DNA from: Stenocarpella maydis
Taxonomy: Eukaryota; Ascomycota; Sordariomycetes; Diaporthales; Diaporthaceae
Direction of reading: 5' to 3'
DNA: 64,000 bases
Assembly: GCA_002270565.1 (NCBI GenBank)
Contig: NQMI01000112.1
Coordinates: 62,001 to 126,000 of the forward strand
The position numbers were made by a program, and so were the translations under genes. This document shows positions 59,104 through 64,000 of the stretch, piece by piece (position 1 is the stretch's first letter; each line of letters begins with the position of its first letter). The notes beneath the pieces are model-generated. The model worked only from the letters and a program-made list of their open reading frames with translations, was not told where the DNA came from and searched no databases.

Positions 59104-61240
59104 ACGCTTAGGCAATTATAAGAGTTAAAGTCTATAATTGTTGAATAGCCTTTGCCATATGGCTGTTGGTATATACATACAGTGGTTGTTGAACTGGTTC
59201 TATTATTTGATGATCTATCTAGGTTCTAAAACAAGGGAGGGGAAGCATACGGTAGGGGCTTAAGGCCTTCATATGATACCTAGGTGGCTAACTAAGCCAC
59301 CTTATCCCCATACTAATGTGCGATCCTAAGTGCTATTCCAATACTAGGGATCTTTTCTTTTATAATTGCATATCTTCCTTTTAGCCTCTAAGTAGGTTGA
59401 ACTGCTTATATACCTTCCTTCTTAGTAAAATCCCCCTCCTCTCCTCCTACAGGTTGTGCTGCTTTTTACTTCATACACTACTTGCAACCTCCAACCACTT
59501 GGCTGATATTAGTCGTCATTTAATATCTCTTTTACTTCTAACCACCCATACTTCCCTCATTATCCTTACTCTATAGCTCTTCATATATATAGAAGGAGCA
59601 AAAGAAGCACATCCTTAGTAAGATATCTCCTTTATGAGTTACTTACTTGCGTGACTAACTTGTTGCTAGCTAGGGATACTAGTGCTATATGCTTCCTCCC
59701 CAATATAAAACCTCTTCCTCTCTCTCTCTCTCTCTCTTTCTTCCCTTCTTCCTTTCTTTATTATATAACACCTATATACCCATATATAAACCTTTAGTAT
59801 ATATTTATATAATTACTTCTTCTTCTTTAACTCATTTAATAAAATTTCCTTACTTATATAATATCTTCTAGCTTGCACTCTTCTTCTTACAGCCCTTATA
59901 GCTCACCTATCTTGCCTATTATACCTCCTATTGGGCCTGCATCTATTATAGCAGCACCCTCAGTTCCTCCACCAATGGGTAGTGCTTACCCACTGGAGCT
60001 ACTCTTTAGTATCCTGAATTCTATACCTAGCCTAACTGCTAGCTGCTGCATTATAACTCTCCTAACTGGTAACTTTATAAATCAGACTCTTCTTACCACC
60101 CTCTACATTAATATTTATATAAGCCCTTTCCCCTCCTTCACTATATTTCTAACCTTTATATAAATATAATAAGAGGCTAAGCATATAATTACTACCCTTC
60201 CCTTATATAATATTTACATTCTAGTAGATATTAATATATCTAGAGCTAATATTATTACCCACCTCCTTCATTATCTAAGCTACTTCTATACAATCCTGAT
60301 CCAGTTACGCAATAAGCGGGTTAGCAAGAAATGCCTAAAGTATAAGCCTAAGACTTACAAATTCAAGGATTATATATAAATTCCAGGCTTCCAGGGGGGT
60401 ACTTATGCAACCTATATCTAGCAGTTACTAGCTTGGAAGTATCCCTACTATAAGAAGTATAAGGCTGATACTGGTTGTATAGGGCGTGGAAATCAGTAGG
60501 GTGGTAGTTTGGGCAATAATAATAAGGGGTCCTCCTGGAATCCTATGATTATAGAGGATATTAAGCAGGAGATTAAGGCGGAGGAGGCTGAACTCATCAT
60601 TAATCCTCATGCCTTTAGCCATGTGGTAGAGTAGGTGGTTCTGAGTTATATGGTGATTTTTGGAAGGTTAGCGTTCTATATGGTGGAATAAAGGGTTAAG
60701 TTATATAATACACTTTCTATACTATACATTATGAAATTTGAACTCCCCTCTCACCACTTTTTGATTATATAGACTGCAGTCTAAGTATCAGTATGGGTTC
60801 TTAATGGCTTATCTTTATATATCCCAGCTTTATTTATTTTCATTTAAGGCTTATCTTGGTCTTTCTAGACCCTATTTAGCTTCATTTAAGTCCTATCTTG
60901 CTATATTTAGGCCATATTAAGGTCCATCCGAGTCCTATCCTTGTCTATTAAGGTCCTATCCTTAGGTATCTAGGTCATATCCAGCTCCATATAGGGCCTA
61001 TCCTCCTCTATTTAGGTATTATTTAGCTTTATATGAGTTAAAAATCCATCAGTCCAGCTCAGTTCCATCTCAGTTTTAGCTTCATTCTAGCTTAATTCCA
61101 TCTTAGTTCCATCTTAATTCCAGCTCCATTCTAGCTTAATTCCAACTTCCATATAAGTCTAGATCCTTAACATTTTCTTCCATATAGACCCCCTATTTTC
61201 TACAGCCTATCCTTTATATATTTAGACTCCCTCTCTAATT
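59104..61240. other. AT-rich decayed repeat sequence, unclassified
   Basis: This stretch holds a (CT)n tract at about 59716-59738. A plus-strand frame from about 59873 (PPIGPASIIAAPSVPPP, then LELLFSILNSIPSLT) could be a gag-like relic. A second patch at 60340-60620 reads KYKPKTYKFKDYI, LLAWKYPYYKKYKAD and EDIKQEIKAEEAELI. I cannot assign either to a family. Imperfect tandem repeats lie at about 60830-61160. Confidence 0.4.
60830..61160. repeat. Degenerate tandem repeats
   Basis: Two neighbouring arrays. About 60830-61030 repeats a unit of roughly 25-35 bp containing TTTAGGYCYTATC-like cores. About 61045-61160 repeats shorter units containing CTTAATTCCAT or CTCAGTTCCAT. Both are diverged mainly by transitions. 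Confidence 0.6.
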
Positions 61241-62417
61241 CCTCCCCCTTTTCATATAAACTACCTACTTCTTCCCATCCAGGCGCTCAACATATGCCTT
61301 AACTCTGATCCTCAGGGTGTTTGTTGTGATCAGCTGCTTTAGTGCTCCATTTGGGACTTTCTTTATACAAGTATTTGCTGGGTTGTCCTTCTTATTAATC
61401 CATTATACTTCTGATATCTCCTTCCTTTTATATGCTTCTCTTAGTGATATAATATTAATTATCAGCCTCTTCTTATTAGTTATACTAAGCTTTACTAGGC
61501 ATTCATATAGTGATTATAAGTCTATACAGATTACTACTGGTATTCTCAGTACCTCTAGATAGTTGAAGATTTAGTTGATTGTTATACTAAGTGCTATGCT
61601 GCTGTTGAACCCTGTTATCATTCTGTACAGCTTGCTTGCTAGTATGCTTTATGTGATTCGCTTACACTTTATTAAGCTCTAGTGGATAATATTTCCACAA
61701 ATCTTAAAGTTAGTCTCCATATAGTCTTCTTCCATTGCTATAGTAATAATAAATCCTAGCTATAAGCTAAGGTCCTTATTATTAGTAAAGGATTCATCTA
61801 TAAAGATATAGAGCTTCATATAGCTTAAATCAAGTAGTATAAATTTAATCCCCCTATTAGGGTTCTCCTTCTGCTACTTAATTTATATATTTAAGGCTTC
61901 TATATCTTTCTCCTTAGGATCCCTGATTTATGTGGCTATAGAAAGATTATATGATAACTCTAGTTAGCAGATTAAGGCAATATATGCCCCTTAGGCTCTT
62001 TGGGTAATATACTGCTGGGCTGCATTATCTATATGGGGGTTGATTAGTTCCAATCATATAGCTTATCCTTTTTATATAAATAAGATGTTCTCTTTATCTA
62101 ACTTAATCCTTCTACTATTAAATTCTACCGGCTTTTTAGGTATTAGAACTTCCTTTAGCTTTGTATGGGACTTTTTCTTTCTTAGCTTGTCTTCCTCCCT
62201 CTTAGAGAATGTTAGTATTGTAAAGAAGAAGGTATTATGCATTTGCATTCCTAAGATGCTAAAGTTATATGGCCCGTTAGTAGTAAATAGGAGGCATGGG
62301 TTGTATATAGAGATCTTCATTTTTAGGGCCTCTATATGGTGGGTGTGGTAGGTTTTATACTAATGCAGGCCTGCCTTAGCTAGGCTGTATAGTGGTTTCC
62401 TAATGATGAGGATTGTA

Positions 62418-62658
62418 TCTGGGGGGTATCTGTTTTTAAGCTCTAGGGGTAGTTGTATAATAATTATATGGGTTAGTATATCTTCAGCTTGGGTGTAGGC
62501 TTATGTAATATCCCGTAGTTTGCCTTAGCATCTATATAATTAAATGAGTGTTAGCCCTAGGGCTAGAATTAGTCTCTGGCTTATCCTCTGGATGGTTGGG
62601 GCTTATATTAGTATCATATGTTTCTCTTTATCCCTAAAGCCCTATATAATTAGCCTGT
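62418..62658. repeat. Gap-flanking direct repeat, copy A
   Basis: Colinear without indels with copy B (62878..63118). Nearly all differences are C/T or G/A. Both copies code for the same part of the copia reverse transcriptase. Confidence 0.88.
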
Positions 62659-62877
62659 NNNNNNNNNNNNNNNNNNNNNNNNNNNNNNNNNNNNNNNNNN
62701 NNNNNNNNNNNNNNNNNNNNNNNNNNNNNNNNNNNNNNNNNNNNNNNNNNNNNNNNNNNNNNNNNNNNNNNNNNNNNNNNNNNNNNNNNNNNNNNNNNNN
62801 NNNNNNNNNNNNNNNNNNNNNNNNNNNNNNNNNNNNNNNNNNNNNNNNNNNNNNNNNNNNNNNNNNNNNNNNNNNNN
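62659..62877. other. Assembly gap (219 N)
   Basis: A run of N; any ORF crossing it is meaningless. Confidence 1.
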
Positions 62878-63118
62878 TCTGGGGGGTATCTATCCCTAAG
62901 CTCCAGGGGTAGTTATATAATAATTATACGGGTTAGTACATCTTTAGCTTGGGTATAGGCTTGTATAATGTCCTGTAGTTTGCCTTGGTATCTATATGAT
63001 TGAATGAGTATTAGCCCTAGGGCTAGAATCAGTCTCTAGCTTATTCTCTAGATGGTTGGGGTTTATATTAGTATTATATGTTTCTCTTTATCCCTAAAGC
63101 CCTATACAACTAGCCTTA
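62878..63118. repeat. Gap-flanking direct repeat, copy B
   Basis: Same 241-bp segment as copy A, 460 bp further right, in the same orientation, starting with tctggggggtatct. Confidence 0.88.
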
Positions 63119-64000
63119 ATTTCTTAATCAGCTTAGTTAACCTATTCTTAACTTCTCATATTATTTGTATGTTAAAGATTCTCAGATATCTGTATATCTT
63201 TAGGTTATATTTTATAAATTTAAATATATCTTTATTAGCTAGAGCATTAATCTTAAGGGCATTAGATTCTTTAAATGGCTTGCCTAGGCTAGTAATAATA
63301 TTGTCTTCCCTCAGCTTAATGGCTAGATTGTATAAGTTCCTTTCTTTTTGGGTTAAGAAAGTAGTTGCTGGTAGTTATATAGTTAATAGATATGTGTATT
63401 GTGTGGTTGCTCTCCTGGGTCTGCCGTACTGATTTGGCTGCACCTGGGTAGCTTCCTTCCTAGGTCTGCCTCTCTTTCTAGCTTGGGTTGGCTGTTGTAT
63501 GGTGATAGCTTCTTATATATCTAGGTTATCCCGTACAGCTGGTTTAGCTGTATGAAGGTATGGTTTGGTATGTGTAGCCCGGAATTGTACAGGTCTGTTC
63601 ACCATACTGATTATTATAGTGTGCCTATGGATAGCTTCCAGCTTGTATAGTTCTCTCTAGCCTTTATTTTTTTTTAGATAAGGACTTTGCTTTAGAGGGG
63701 TAAGGATAGTATAGCATGGGTATCTAGTCCATTCCTAGTGTTAATTATATAGCTAACCTTAATTTCTATATAGATGGTTTAAAATATCTTTATAGCCTTT
63801 TATATAGCTCTTGCCCTTTGGGTAATATCTAGAGATAGTAGAGATTCATATAAGACTTAAGGGTAGATACTAAATACTAGGAGGGTTGGTATAAGTCTAC
63901 TTAGTCTAGCTGTATTATTTAGAGCCTTAATTGCTATCTATAGGATTATCTTATTATCTATAGCTTTATTAATCTCTATATAAAGGATTTTTTATACCTT

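Larger units (their letters stand above)
61241..64000 (-). mobile_element. Ty1/copia-type retrotransposon pol relic (reverse transcriptase and RNase H), crosses an assembly gap
   Basis: On the minus strand the sequence near 63120-62880 gives NRLTKLIKKLRLVV and SYRYQGKLQDIIQAYTQAKD. The first copy region continues with LELRDRYPPD, then KPLYSLAEAGLHWYKTYHTHH and FSILGMQMHNTFFF near 62250-62400. Downstream come YIAQRA, LSYNLSIAT, FIDESFTNNKDL and WINKKDNPANTCIKKVPNGA. This order (LVV-G-F-R-D, then Y/C-Q-G-K-L-x-D-I-x-Q-A-Y-T-Q-S, P-L-Y-G, RNase H) is that of fungal copia reverse transcriptases. Stops are frequent and AT bias is strong. LTRs were not found in the window; the 5' part lies beyond 64000. 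The 219 N at 62659..62877 interrupts it. Confidence 0.7.

Noticed and set aside
62544..62912. Open frame that spans the N run
   Set aside because: It exists only because N was translated as unknown residues.

Overview
The window is nuclear DNA of a filamentous ascomycete (Pezizomycotina, most likely a Sordariomycete). The evidence is short GT-AG introns of about 45-160 nt with CTAAC/CTGAC-type branch sites, compact GC-rich genes, and recognisable fungal families: Efr3, Whi3, Emc1, an XlnR-type Zn2Cys6 activator, HET-domain proteins and a NACHT protein. There is also a large AT-rich block full of transition-type (C to T / G to A) decay typical of repeat-induced point mutation (RIP). No species is named because nothing in the sequence fixes it.

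Layout. 0.4-3.9 kb: intact EFR3 (+). 5.2-5.4 kb: a short methyltransferase relic. 6.2-10.4 kb: a NACHT (NLR-like) gene (-) with a C-terminal C2H2/ankyrin region, broken by one in-frame stop and at least two frameshifts. 11.9-15.2 kb: a RAD5/HLTF-like SNF2 helicase (+), broken by a stop and a 17-bp tandem duplication. 15.2-15.7 kb: a truncated SRPK-type kinase (-). 18.9-20.9 kb: Whi3-like RNA-binding protein (-), followed upstream by almost 10 kb without a gene I can support. 30.6-32.5 kb: low-complexity hypothetical coding sequence (+). 32.7-35.7 kb: EMC1 (-). 36.5-39.8 kb: XlnR-like regulator (-), whose zinc cluster is completed by a 14-nt micro-exon. 42.4-44.5 kb: a decayed HET gene (-). 45.0 kb: a small hypothetical. 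45.7-46.6 kb: an intact SDR (+). 48.1-49.8 kb: an intact HET gene (+). 49.9-54.2 kb: relics of a D-2-hydroxyacid dehydrogenase, a cytochrome b2-type FMN dehydrogenase and an aldo/keto reductase. 54.2-64 kb: RIP-ruined transposons (a pogo-type relic, a complete Mutator-like element with TIRs and target-site duplication, and a Ty1/copia pol relic that crosses a 219-N gap).

How it fits together. The GC-rich part carries conserved housekeeping genes: plasma-membrane PI4-kinase scaffold, ER membrane insertase, translational regulator, and a carbohydrate-type transcription factor. Between them lie accessory segments rich in non-self-recognition families (NACHT, two HET). Most accessory genes are broken, several by changes of the RIP type. 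From about 50 kb the sequence passes into a repeat graveyard, where former metabolic genes and transposons are both mutated. The best leads are the micro-exon in the zinc cluster, the neatly bounded Mutator-like element next to the pogo relic, the cluster of broken recognition genes, and the diverged repeat pair flanking the assembly gap.
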